A stretch of DNA of 64,000 nt, from assembly GCF_000789255.1 (NCBI RefSeq), contig NZ_CP009552.1:1-64000 (forward strand), given 5' to 3'. The translations under genes and the position numbers were made by a program. The notes beneath the pieces were generated by a model. It had not been told where the DNA came from. It saw only the letters and a list, made by a program, of their open reading frames with translations, and ran no database searches. This DNA is from Geoglobus acetivorans (GTDB lineage Archaea > Halobacteriota > Archaeoglobi > Archaeoglobales > Archaeoglobaceae). This document shows positions 27,508-35,363 of the stretch, one piece after another (within the stretch, counting starts at the first letter, position 1; each line of letters starts with the position of its first letter).

Positions 27508-28739
27508 AACACCTCAACTCCTGCACCGAGTTTTTTCAAATCCTCAAAGTAATTGGGATATGATATGCTCACGCATTCAGCATTTTTCACAGTAACCTCC
27601 CCTACGAGACCGAGCAGAGAAAATCCCATTGCAATCCTGTGGTCTCCATGGCTGTCAACAGTGCCTTTACTCACACCACCACCTCTGATTATCATCCCGT
27701 CTTTCGTTTCTCTCGCTTCGACGCCAAGTCTCTTCAGGTTCTCCACCACTGTTTTTATTCTGTCTGTCTCCTTTATCCTGAGATGCTCCGCGTTGTAAAT
27801 TACTGTCGTCCCTCTCGCCACAGCACCGAGAACCGCAACAGTGGGTACAATGTCGGGTGTATCCCCTGCGTCGAATTCAATCGCCTCAAGTTCAGAGTTC
27901 TCGGCAATAATCTTATTGCCCCTCTTTTTTACTGTGCCGCCCATCTCCCTTGCAACTTCTATGAATCTTTTATCTCCCTGTTTCGAGTCGATTGCATTTT
28001 CAATAACTACTTTTCCGGCCAGAAGCCCCGCTGAGATTAGGTAGCTCATCGAAGAGTAATCCGGTGGAATGGTGAACTCTCTGAGCCTGAATTCGGATGG
28101 ATATATGTAAAATGTGCTACCTTCGGTTTCTATACTTATGTTACTCTGTTCCAGAACATCCAGTGTTATGTCGATGTATGGTCTGGATTTGATTTCACCT
28201 ACTTTCAGTGTGGATTCTCCCTCGAGGAGTGGAAGAGCAAACAGAAGTGATGTTACAAACTGCGAGCTCTTACCTGAAATCTCCAATTGGCCGGGATTGA
28301 TTTTTCCTCTGACCCTTAAAGGGGCGTTGTAGTCATGGCTTCCATGAATTCTGGCCCCGAGCTTTTTCAGCACTGAAACAAGCTCCCTGTTTGGCCTTTT
28401 TCTCAGAGACTCATCTCCATCGATAACCGAGCTGTGCGGGATTGTTGAGAGCAGAGATAGTAAAATTCTCAGAGTAGTGCCTGAATTCATTGTGTTGTAG
28501 TACCCCGGCTTAATGGTTTCTGTGCCGAGAAAGTAGACGTTTCTGTTTTTTTTAACAAAGTCTGCTCCCATTTTTTTGCAGGATATCAGCGTTGCAATCG
28601 TGTCTTCCGATATAAGTGGGTTATAGATCACAGATTTTGGTGAAAGCGATGATGATATGAAAGCACGATGTGTGTAGCTTTTTGATGGAGGGGCAGTAAT
28701 CGTCCCATTTATATTGCTTTTTGATATCTTTACGTTCAT
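27504..28739 (-). CDS. aroA: EPSP synthase (3-phosphoshikimate 1-carboxyvinyltransferase)
   Basis: 411 residues from this start. GTITAPPSKSYTHRAF carries the substrate-binding Lys-Ser pair, NSGTTLRIL and DGDESLRKRP are the next conserved blocks, and RIKETDRI and GDHRIAM complete the active site. The ATG at 28739 gives the usual family N-terminus; an in-frame ATG at 28763 adds eight residues and may be used if the mRNA is leaderless, because GAGGTG lies only 2 bases ahead of the inner ATG. The gene feeds aroC. Confidence 0.95.
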   Translation of the reverse strand: MNVKISKSNINGTITAPPSKSYTHRAFISSSLSPKSVIYNPLISEDTIATLISCKKMGADFVKKNRNVYFLGTETIKPGYYNTMNSGTTLRILLSLLSTIPHSSVIDGDESLRKRPNRELVSVLKKLGARIHGSHDYNAPLRVRGKINPGQLEISGKSSQFVTSLLFALPLLEGESTLKVGEIKSRPYIDITLDVLEQSNISIETEGSTFYIYPSEFRLREFTIPPDYSSMSYLISAGLLAGKVVIENAIDSKQGDKRFIEVAREMGGTVKKRGNKIIAENSELEAIEFDAGDTPDIVPTVAVLGAVARGTTVIYNAEHLRIKETDRIKTVVENLKRLGVEARETKDGMIIRGGGVSKGTVDSHGDHRIAMGFSLLGLVGEVTVKNAECVSISYPNYFEDLKKLGAGVEVL

Positions 28740-28820
28740 CACACCTCTTTCCCGCCCTGCCATAATATCTTTTTCGCAAAAATCACAATCTTTTTTAGGG
28801 CTTATCCGAGATTGGTCTGT

Positions 28821-29723
28821 ATGAGCATCCTCAGGTTTTCGGATGACCTTTGCCTCATTGATCTCCCGCAGAAGCTTGAAGGATTCAGGAAGTTTATCAG
28901 TGCATGGGTGTACACCGGAGACGAGTACACTCTTGTGATCGATCCGGGGCCCAAAAGCACGATCCCCCTCCTTGTGACGTCATTGAGGGACATGGGTATC
29001 CGGGATGTGGACTACGTTCTCATCACTCACATTCACATCGATCATGCTGGTGGGCTGGGAGAGTTTCTGAGACACTTTGAAAATGCAAAGGTGCTCGTTA
29101 ACGAAAGGGGGAAGGAACACCTCATAAATCCTGAAAAACTCTGGCGTGGTAGCCTTAAGGTTCTGGGAAAGGTGGCCGAGCACTACGGTATTATTGACCC
29201 GGTCCATCCTGAAAGGTTTGTGGACGCCATAGATGGTGTTGAGGTCCTCTACACTCCCGGTCATGCCGTGCATCACCAGAGCTATATTGTTGGGGATTAC
29301 CTCTTCGTTGGAGAGGCCTTTGGAGTAACTCATGAAGTATGGGACGATGTATATCAGAGGCCTGCAACTCCGCCGAAATTTGTTCATGAAATTGCCATGG
29401 ACTCGGTTAAAAAGCTGAAGTCCGTCGGAAAGAAAAAAGCATGTATGGGACACTTTGGAATGCTTGAAAACAGTCTTGATGTGGCAGAATATGCTGAAAA
29501 ACAGCTGGATCTCTGGACAGATGCAGTTTTCGATGCCATTTGTTGCTCATCTGTTGAAGACTTTGAGTCAGTTTATGGAATCGTTGTGCATGAATTGCTT
29601 AATAAGGATCCCAGATTTTCTAACCTGGAAAAACTCGACGCCGATGTGAGAAAGCGAGAAGAGTATTTCATAAGAAACTCTATCAGGGGAATGTATGAAT
29701 ATGTTAAAGAAAACAGGATATGA
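28821..29723 (+). CDS. MBL-fold metallo-hydrolase
   Basis: 300 residues. The metal-binding motif HIHIDHAGG lies near residue 73, TPGHAVHHQSYIV supplies the next His, and VGEAFG and GHFG give further ligands. The C-terminal 90 residues are helical. The overall pattern matches archaeal and bacterial MBL proteins annotated only as hydrolases; the substrate is unknown. The start at 28821 is preferred over a TTG at 28812. It is divergent from aroA, and its stop directly abuts the stop of the convergent L40e gene. Confidence 0.82.
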   Translation: MSILRFSDDLCLIDLPQKLEGFRKFISAWVYTGDEYTLVIDPGPKSTIPLLVTSLRDMGIRDVDYVLITHIHIDHAGGLGEFLRHFENAKVLVNERGKEHLINPEKLWRGSLKVLGKVAEHYGIIDPVHPERFVDAIDGVEVLYTPGHAVHHQSYIVGDYLFVGEAFGVTHEVWDDVYQRPATPPKFVHEIAMDSVKKLKSVGKKKACMGHFGMLENSLDVAEYAEKQLDLWTDAVFDAICCSSVEDFESVYGIVVHELLNKDPRFSNLEKLDADVRKREEYFIRNSIRGMYEYVKENRI

Positions 29724-29873
29724 TTACTTCCCTCTCCTCTCCTTTGACTTTGGCCTCAAACCCTTGTACCCGCACTTTCTGCAGACCTTGGCCTTTATGG
29801 GATTCCTTGCATTGCACCTCATGCATATCTTGACGTTGAATAGCCTTGCTTCAGCCTCTGGGAATCTTGCCAT
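29724..29873 (-). CDS. rpl40e: 50S ribosomal protein L40e
   Basis: 49 residues: [20 protein letters not shown], then an [20 protein letters not shown] zinc ribbon and a basic tail. The CMRC and CRKC pairs and the ARNP motif are diagnostic of archaeal L40e. AT-rich stretches at about 29895-29930 can serve as a minus-strand promoter. No base separates it from the MBL-fold gene on the other strand. Confidence 0.93.
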   Translation of the reverse strand: MARFPEAEARLFNVKICMRCNARNPIKAKVCRKCGYKGLRPKSKERRGK

Positions 29874-30001
29874 AATGGCAGCAAGGGGGGAGTGTATTTA
29901 ATACTTGCGATGTTTAAGGCGTTAAATATGAGTAGCTTAAAATAGCGATAATCCGAGAACAATAAAAGGGGACATGATTCTCGATCTGGAATTCTCCTGT
30001 T

Positions 30002-30841
30002 TTATTCCTCAAAATTCTCCAGAATCACCTCTCTTATCTCTTCAAAGACCCATCCATCTATAGCCGGTTGAAATCCGATATAGGTCAGATTGTCTTTTTC
30101 TCTGGTGTACTTTACATAGAGGATGGGGAATTCGATTGTTGCATTTTTGGCTCCATTGCTATAGGAGATGGTAAGGTTGGCTTTATAGATCATTGTTTCA
30201 TTCTCCATCAACCCATCTCTGGCAAAGAGCTTTTCATTTGGAGCTAATGAGATGTTGTGGTTTTCTGCAAAGCTCAGCTCTTTCTCTGTGTCTTCAATAG
30301 ATCTATTCATTTTTATCCTGTCAGAAAACATTTCGTAGAGTTCTGTTGCATTTCTTTCGTTGTAGAATTTGATGAAATCCATAACAATCTTTCCCGGATG
30401 GATTGGAGTCATAACAAGTGGAGGAGGGGTGAGGAGTGGTGCTGGTTTTTCTGGAGGTAGAGGCTGCCTCTTGTACACAGTCCCTATATTCACAACCGTT
30501 TCGTTCTCTATATCGACGTAAATGTAGTTGATGGAACTTTTTGTATCCACAACGACCACAGGATAATCTTTGGAAATTCTAACACCCTTGTAGATCCTTT
30601 CTAAGTGGGACATCGTCACATTGAGAATTCTGTAATTAGTGCCAATTATCTTCTTAACCTCACTATCGTTTAGGGCTATTTCAAGAGCTTTTTCACTAAT
30701 ATTGATTTTTTCACTTTCATTGCCTTTAGTATGTAAATTTGATTTCCTTTCACTATCCAAACAGCCAGATAAAGTTAACGAGGACAAAATAATTAAAATT
30801 AATAATGAATGTTTTATTAAATCCACGTCCAGTACGCCCAT
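30002..30841 (-). CDS. lipoprotein with PepSY-like and NTF2-like regions (hypothetical)
   Basis: 279 residues. A hydrophobic signal with lipobox LTLSGC (Cys about residue 26) marks an exported lipoprotein. Residues about 45-135 look like a PepSY-type repeat (YKGVRISKDYPVVVVDT), a Pro-rich linker follows (PLPPEKPAPLLTPPP), and the last 120 residues (NERNATELYEMFSDR) resemble NTF2-like/DUF3887 domains. GGAGGTGA fixes the ATG at 30841; a longer in-frame reading upstream is not needed. It overlaps the end of the next upstream gene by 25 bases. Function unknown. Confidence 0.7.
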   Translation of the reverse strand: MGVLDVDLIKHSLLILIILSSLTLSGCLDSERKSNLHTKGNESEKINISEKALEIALNDSEVKKIIGTNYRILNVTMSHLERIYKGVRISKDYPVVVVDTKSSINYIYVDIENETVVNIGTVYKRQPLPPEKPAPLLTPPPLVMTPIHPGKIVMDFIKFYNERNATELYEMFSDRIKMNRSIEDTEKELSFAENHNISLAPNEKLFARDGLMENETMIYKANLTISYSNGAKNATIEFPILYVKYTREKDNLTYIGFQPAIDGWVFEEIREVILENFEE

Positions 30842-31590
30842 GAACTCACCTCCAGTTTGTGGTATTCTTTCACCGGACACGGGTCTGGAGAATGCCACCA
30901 GTCCGTATTTACATTGTCGTCCCACCACACAGCGTAATCTTGGATGTATAGGAATGGATCGTCGTGCTTTGCAACGCCGTAATCGTCTGTATAGCTTCCG
31001 GTATCTGTCCACACTTCATTCGCCTGATCGATGTTGTTCTCTCTGTACCATAAATGCCCACTTCTAACCCACTCTCCGTTAATCCAGATATTGTATATGT
31101 AACCCCACGCACCAACTTGATCTGTCACGTAGACCAAGTAATTTGTGAAAGCGGAAGAATTTGTTGTGCCGTGCCATTTCCACTGCCCCTCGTCGTTGTC
31201 ATAGGTAAATATGTACATTTCTGTTGGTTCTCCATCAACGAGCCACCTAACAACACCAGCTTCAGTCCAGTAATCTTCGCCAACAAGCTTTCTACCGACA
31301 TGAGTTGTTATTACGTGCTGAACAGTCCCATTTGGCTCAAGTCTCATTTCGTTCGGCCTCAAATTCGTGTTTATTCCTCGATAAACATTATCTGGAACCA
31401 CCTCCATAACCTGATTGGCTTGACTGGATGTCTGACTTATGCTTGCAGAATTCTTGTTTGGAACTCTGAGTGGCTTTAAGAATGACATCTCTTTTGTAGA
31501 TGGTTTTTTGAACTCTCTCCAAGCCGCTCCTGTTTTGGGATCCCAACCCAGATTATATTTTTCTAATATTTTCGATAATTTCTCCGTCAC
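30817..31590 (-). pseudogene. C-terminal part of a frameshifted secreted protein
   Basis: 257-codon frame beginning TEKLSKILEKYNLGWDPKTG with no signal peptide, and rich in Trp, Tyr and Asn (for example WYRENNIDQANEVW). An in-frame TGA lies immediately before its first possible start (GTG). The preceding frame (31553-31822) has a signal peptide and ends in GLSDGEIIENIRKI within the overlapping DNA. Removing one base from the A-rich stretch around 31555-31575 would join them as ...SDGEIIENI-EKYNLGWDPKTG.... I read this as the rest of that gene. The family is not recognised. Confidence 0.65.
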
Positions 31591-31822
31591 TCAATCCCCG
31601 AGCTTTTAGAGCTTTAACTATTTTAGTTACTGGATTTACATAGATGTTTAGCTGTTCTATTTCTGCCTTTGATGGAATTTTGTCTGATTGGATATTTATT
31701 TTAGTTTCTTCACCCAAAATTTTTTCGACAATTATAGTTATGTCTGCCGGATACTCGTTCCCTGCTGTAATTCCCATACATAGTGTCACCAAAACCAGCA
31801 ACATCGCCAATGCTCTTCTCAT
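31553..31822 (-). pseudogene. N-terminal part of a frameshifted secreted protein
   Basis: 89-codon frame with a clear signal peptide (MRRALAMLLVLVTLCMGITA) and then a mature region ADITIIVEKILGEETK. GAGGTGG sits 5-6 bases ahead of the ATG. It stops inside the A-rich overlap with the 257-codon frame that should carry the rest of the protein. A sequencing error or a programmed shift are the alternatives to true inactivation. Confidence 0.6.
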
Positions 31823-31875
31823 CTAACCACCTCTTTTACCACATAACAGTATTACATCATACTGACATATAACAA

Positions 31876-31933
31876 TTCTGACCATATTTTAAGAAAATAT
31901 TATTAATTTTATATTCTCAAAACATGGTCAGAA
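31876..31933. repeat. inverted repeat flanking an AT-rich promoter region
   Basis: TTCTGACCAT (31876-31885) and its exact complement ATGGTCAGAA (31924-31933) face each other across 38 AT-rich bases. Extended inwards, the arms match at 14 of 15 positions. The pair brackets the likely TATA element of the secreted protein gene ending at 31822 and may be a paired operator, or the ends of a small element. Confidence 0.5.
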
Positions 31934-31973
31934 AGTTTATATTCCTTTAACGTGAATGTCAAATAACTTGACC

Positions 31974-32362
31974 GGGGCTGTCAAGAATAACATTAAAAAA
32001 TAAAAAATCCAAATAAAACACATGCACCCCGCAATAACCCAGCTAATAGAAGAACTCAGGGTTAAAAAAGTCTTTCGAAGGAACAAGAAGAAAGTTGAGC
32101 TAAAATACTCTCAGCCCCACTCTACTTCTACGGACTCTCTTTGGGAAAAGCACAGGTGGGCTTTATAAAGACTGGAATTATGTTACAGGCATGAGACCTT
32201 TGGAACAAGAAATGCTGTTGAGGGATTCTTTTCTATTATGAAGGGGAGAACAAAGAGGTTCTTTAACAGGTTTCCCTTTAACAGTTCCTTTGATTCCGTT
32301 CAGAGCTGGCTGGAGAGCTTTGTTGGGTTGTGTAATCTGGGGGTGTTAATTTGACAGTCCCC
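31974..32362 (+). mobile_element. internally deleted IS6-like insertion sequence
   Basis: About 389 bp bounded by matching ends: GGGGCTGTCAA (31974-31984) and, on the other side, TTGACAGTCCCC (32351-32362). The similarity continues inward for about ten more bases. Inside, 32022-32168 encodes the start of a transposase (MHPAITQLIEELRVKKVF) and about 32190-32355 its end (RNAVEGFFSIMKGRTKRFF, then FNSSFDSVQSWLESFVGL). The end block resembles archaeal IS6-type DDE transposases. The middle, with most of the catalytic core, is missing. No target duplication is evident. Confidence 0.65.
32022..32355 (+). pseudogene. transposase remnant (IS6-like)
   Basis: The 5 prime fragment runs from the ATG at 32022 to a stop at 32168 (48 codons). 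The 3 prime fragment (about 32190-32355) carries the C-terminal helix block with the glutamate region GFFSIMKGRTKRFF. Together they are well short of the roughly 230 residues expected, so the element cannot move itself but could be mobilised if an intact relative is present. Confidence 0.6.
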
Positions 32363-32483
32363 ACCAAACCTCTTTTGGAAGTAGTTTTGCCTTTAAGTAT
32401 TTTTCGAATATGTTAGATATGAATGTAACAAAATCGTCGGCTTCAAATGCTCATTCAACAACGATGCCTTGGATGAAATTCAT
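32351..32483 (-). pseudogene. truncated protein fragment next to the IS remnant
   Basis: Reading on the minus strand from an ATG at 32483 gives MNFIQGIVVE, a TGA, and then in the same frame AFEADDFVTFISNIFEKYLK continuing to KLLPKEVWWG at the edge of the IS end. The second part is strongly protein-like but carries no start of its own. It is probably a small gene broken by a nonsense change and by the IS boundary. I cannot name a family. Confidence 0.35.
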
Positions 32484-32516
32484 CAATCTTGATAATTTGG
32501 GCTGGAGGTGCTGCAC

Positions 32517-33284
32517 ATGCTGTTGAAACGACATCGCCTTCTTCTAATTATGTCTTTAACAGCACTAATGATTTTTACATTCTGGAAAGTCATTTCTCCA
32601 GCAGCTATACCAGTCATGTCGCCCATAGGCTTTGTCAAGCTCAAAACCACGTTTCCGGAAGCTCCTGAAAGAATGCCAGTTTACAGGGTCGTTGGAGGGG
32701 AGATCATTGAAACAATTTCGAATTCGAGTCCGGAGTACTGGAAAGTGAGGAAAAACCTGCCGTCGGAAGAGGAGGCAGTCGAGATCGCCCTGAAAGCCCT
32801 TGAAAGGTATGGTGGTGTTCCCGAAGATGCTGTGCTGCGTGGAGTGAGAGCAGAGTACGTTTCGTACATGGACTCTTCAGCAGGAGAGGTTGGACGAGAG
32901 CCGACACTCGTTGTGGTCAGCTTCAAGCGAGAAATAAACGGATTCCCGGTTGTTGGGCCGGGTGGAGAGATAACCGTGTTCATCGGGGAAAACGGAACAA
33001 TCGTGGACCTCGTAAAAATATGGAGAAAGCTGGAATACACTAAAGATGTGAGGATAATTTCTCCGCAAAAGGCCTGTGAGCTTCTCCAAAATGGAGAAGT
33101 CCTCAGGAAGCCAATGGGTAAATTAAATCTTGAGGTTGTGAAAATTGAGCCCGGATACTACGCAGGAGGGATAGGGGAAAGGCAGGAGTACTATTATCCA
33201 GTATGGATCTTCCACTGCAGGGATGGCTTTGGAAAGAACATTACTCTTGCGGTGAGTGCATTGGCCGAAGTTGTAGGGAAATAA
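32517..33284 (+). CDS. membrane-anchored hypothetical protein with PepSY-like region
   Basis: 255 residues. Residues about 8-27 form a signal anchor, and the rest is extracytoplasmic. PSEEEAVEIALKALERYGG and the later VRIISPQKACELLQNG look like PepSY-like repeats, which bind or inhibit partner proteins in some families. GGAGGTG at 32504-32510 sets the ATG at 32517. The architecture recalls the lipoprotein at 30002-30841, with which it flanks the IS remnant. Function unknown. Confidence 0.65.
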   Translation: MLLKRHRLLLIMSLTALMIFTFWKVISPAAIPVMSPIGFVKLKTTFPEAPERMPVYRVVGGEIIETISNSSPEYWKVRKNLPSEEEAVEIALKALERYGGVPEDAVLRGVRAEYVSYMDSSAGEVGREPTLVVVSFKREINGFPVVGPGGEITVFIGENGTIVDLVKIWRKLEYTKDVRIISPQKACELLQNGEVLRKPMGKLNLEVVKIEPGYYAGGIGERQEYYYPVWIFHCRDGFGKNITLAVSALAEVVGK

Positions 33285-33717
33285 CTACTCCTCAATATTT
33301 TTTAGAAGACTCCTGATCGCTTCTGAAGGATTCCACACCTCTATCAAACCCGCCTTCTTGATCGGATCAAAGTGTTTGTCATTTGTAATAGGAACTGCAT
33401 TTGTTTTAAGGCATTTGGCAGCATGAACTGCATCAGCAACCTCATTTTCTGGAAAATACTGCCTGCACACTTTGATCTCCTCATCTTGAAGGATTTACGA
33501 TAATAACTCTGAGCCTCATAAACTCAAGAAAATTCTCGGCATCAAACGCCTTGGCATATTTTTCATACTCTGCAAGCAAAACGTCATTTGCCACCAGAAC
33601 AAATTCTGGATTGGGGAGAAGGCATAGAACTAATTCTGTTGTTTTCGTCCATCCTTTTTTAATCGCGGCTATGAAAACGTTGGTATCAATCAGAAATTTT
33701 GTGTTTTCTTCTTGCAA
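33285..33717 (-). pseudogene. frameshifted PIN-domain toxin (VapC-like)
   Basis: Two frames together make one PIN protein. The first (33481-33717) gives KFLIDTNVFIAAIKK, with the first catalytic Asp, and LLAEYEKYAKAF, with the Glu. It runs into a stop after VIIVNPSR. The other frame, open from just before that point, continues DEEIKVCRQYFPENEVADAV and then AKCLKTNAVPITNDKHFD, with the remaining acidic residues. Stops in both frames confine the shift to about 33488-33500, so a single-base change explains it. It is downstream of, and overlaps, an intact AbrB-type antitoxin gene. Confidence 0.75.
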
Positions 33718-33946
33718 TTCTGTTCCCTTCCTCTTCTATTTCTCTTTCCAGCTTTTCCAGATCAATTGATTTTGCTTTTTCTATAAGATTCTCAAGCATC
33801 TTTCTAACGTCAATTCTCCTGAGCACAACTGCATTTTCATCTAAATCTGCCACCAGAAACTCCTCTCCTGGTTTTATGTTCATTCTATCCCTTATTTCTT
33901 TGGGCAGCAGAATCCTGCCCTTCTCGTCAATTTTTGCCACTGGCAT
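33686..33946 (-). CDS. AbrB/MazE-type antitoxin (VapB-like)
   Basis: 86 residues. The N-terminal swapped-hairpin domain is clear: AKIDEKGRILLPKEIRDRMN, then IKPGEEFLVADLDENAVVLRRI. The C-terminal half is helical and charged and would wrap the toxin. It overlaps the PIN gene start by up to 32 bases, the usual arrangement. With the toxin frameshifted, this antitoxin may be a solitary survivor. Confidence 0.82.
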   Translation of the reverse strand: MPVAKIDEKGRILLPKEIRDRMNIKPGEEFLVADLDENAVVLRRIDVRKMLENLIEKAKSIDLEKLEREIEEEGNRIARRKHKISD

Positions 33947-34066
33947 TTTCCCACATTTCCCACTTGGTTTGAGAGGTTATAAAAGGTTTTGTAATGGTAT
34001 GAATTTGGTTTACTGAACTAAATTATGAGAGTAAAATCTTTTAAAGTTGTCTGAGAATATTGCCCT

Positions 34067-34231
34067 ATGGCCTCTGATATCATGAACAGGATAGAGCGAC
34101 TTGAGAATAAAATCGATAGGATTCTTGAGTTGCTGGAAGACCTTGTTATTACCGAAGAAGAGATCAGCCTGATCAAAGAAGCTGATGAAATTGTATCCAG
34201 AAAGGAGTTTGATAGGCTGGTCAAATTATGA
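34067..34231 (+). CDS. RelB-like antitoxin
   Basis: 54 residues, almost entirely helical and acidic: NRIERLENKIDRILELLEDL is a coiled coil, and EEEISLIKEADEIVSRKEFD is the toxin-binding region typical of short archaeal RelB-type antitoxins. It overlaps the toxin start by ATGA. An AT-rich stretch around 34020-34045 could be its promoter. Confidence 0.75.
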   Translation: MASDIMNRIERLENKIDRILELLEDLVITEEEISLIKEADEIVSRKEFDRLVKL

Positions 34232-34479
34232 GTTATGAAGTTTACATGCTTCCAAAAGCAAAGAAAAAGCTCGATAAGTTTCCGGATTCCCATAGAATAA
34301 AACAAAAGCTTGAAGAACTTGAAAATTTCCCCAACGTTCGCAATGTTGTTAGAATTTCCGAAAATATTTACAGAATGAGGATAGGTGATTACCGAGCGCT
34401 TTTCAAAGTTTATGAGGAGACTTCGGTTATTGTTGTGGTAAATGTGGATGTCAGAGGAAGGATTTACAAAGGATTGTAG
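34228..34479 (+). CDS. RelE/ParE-family toxin
   Basis: 83 residues with the RelE fold pattern: VYMLPKAKKKLDKFP, a helix, then RISENIYRMRIGDYRALFKVYEE and the C-terminal IVVVNVDVRGRIYKGL. The basic residues needed for ribosome-dependent mRNA cleavage are present. It is intact and coupled to the antitoxin gene, unlike the broken PIN locus next to it. Confidence 0.85.
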   Translation: MSYEVYMLPKAKKKLDKFPDSHRIKQKLEELENFPNVRNVVRISENIYRMRIGDYRALFKVYEETSVIVVVNVDVRGRIYKGL

Positions 34480-34620
34480 ATTTGAGTTAACGTGGAGGCT
34501 TGCACTAAGCTGTTAAAGTTTGTTTGCTTCATGGTCCCTGTCTATTTGAAAGCAATTCCAGAATGAATTTTACCGAACTTCTTCAAAAGTAATTTATCCA
34601 TTCACGAATTTCTTCTTTCA

Positions 34621-35193
34621 ATGGGCATTCTCGAAAAGTTCGAAGAATTTGAAGGTGAGGGTGCGAGGAGGTACGATAAGGCTGTTAGCAGGGTATCGTC
34701 GATTCTCTACTGGCATGCGATCAGGGATCTGAAGAGGCTGGGGGTGAAAGGAAAATATCTGGAAGCTGGCTGCGGGCCCGGAATTCTCGCCGTGAGGGTT
34801 GCGAAGGAGCTTGGGGTGAATGTTACAGCCTTTGACCTCTCTGAAGATATGATAGCGATTGCAAGGGAAAGGGCGAGAGACACGGGCGTTAATGTGCAGT
34901 TCAGGACCGGAGATGTGGAGAGCGATTACTTCGGCGAGTTTGACGTGGTCTATTCCACCTTCTCCCTGCATCACTGGAACAATCCGGAAAAGGGGCTGAA
35001 GAATCTGTGGAGGATGGTGAAGTCAGGAGGTGTGCTTTACATTCTGGATGCGAGAAAGGAGGGATTTATAGGGCACGGTCTGAGTTTCGATAGGCTCAGG
35101 TCGCTTTTTGAAAGTCTTGAAAATGCCGAGAAACTTGAGATCAGGAGGAGGTTTCCGCTGATGACTTCTGCGGTCGCTGTGAAACGGGTTTGA
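34621..35193 (+). CDS. class I SAM-dependent methyltransferase
   Basis: 190 residues. Motif I is LEAGCGPGILAVRVA, motif II FDLSEDMIAIARERA, motif III TGDVESDYFGEFDVVYSTFS, followed by LHHWNNPEKGLKNLWRMVKSGG, a UbiE/type-11 pattern. The substrate is unknown. A TATA-like TAATTTATCC lies about 25-35 bases ahead, and no RBS is visible, suggesting a short leader. Confidence 0.82.
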   Translation: MGILEKFEEFEGEGARRYDKAVSRVSSILYWHAIRDLKRLGVKGKYLEAGCGPGILAVRVAKELGVNVTAFDLSEDMIAIARERARDTGVNVQFRTGDVESDYFGEFDVVYSTFSLHHWNNPEKGLKNLWRMVKSGGVLYILDARKEGFIGHGLSFDRLRSLFESLENAEKLEIRRRFPLMTSAVAVKRV

Positions 35194-35228
35194 CTTGGTT
35201 GATGCAGTTACCTGTTCGTTATGTGCCT

Positions 35229-35302
35229 ATTCTCTGGAGAATAATTCCGGCGGGAATATATGGGCTGGAGTGTTCACTCCCTTCAAGATTCCTTTAAATC
35301 TT
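35229..35302. other. array of four short inverted repeats upstream of L10e
   Basis: In 74 bases there are four potential hairpins: ATTCTC-TG-GAGAAT (35229-35242), ATTCC-GGCG-GGAAT (35244-35257), GGAGTG-TT-CACTCC (35267-35280) and AAGATT with AATCTT (35285-35302). This density is not seen in the other gaps here. It lies ahead of the likely L10e TATA element, so it is either a terminator or processing zone of the methyltransferase mRNA, or a small RNA. Confidence 0.35.
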
Positions 35303-35330
35303 AGGCCGTCCGGTTTTACACATTCAGGTT

Positions 35331-35345
35331 AAACTTAAATACCCT
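35331..35345 (+). promoter_or_regulatory. TATA box of the L10e gene
   Basis: AACTTAAATACCC about 20-30 bases ahead of the ATG at 35364, implying a very short leader. Confidence 0.5.
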
Positions 35346-35363
35346 AAGTTTCCCCTCAACACT

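Noticed and set aside
32022-32168. 48-codon ORF as a free-standing small gene
   Set aside because: Its position between IS ends and its similarity to the start of a transposase make it part of the IS remnant rather than a gene.
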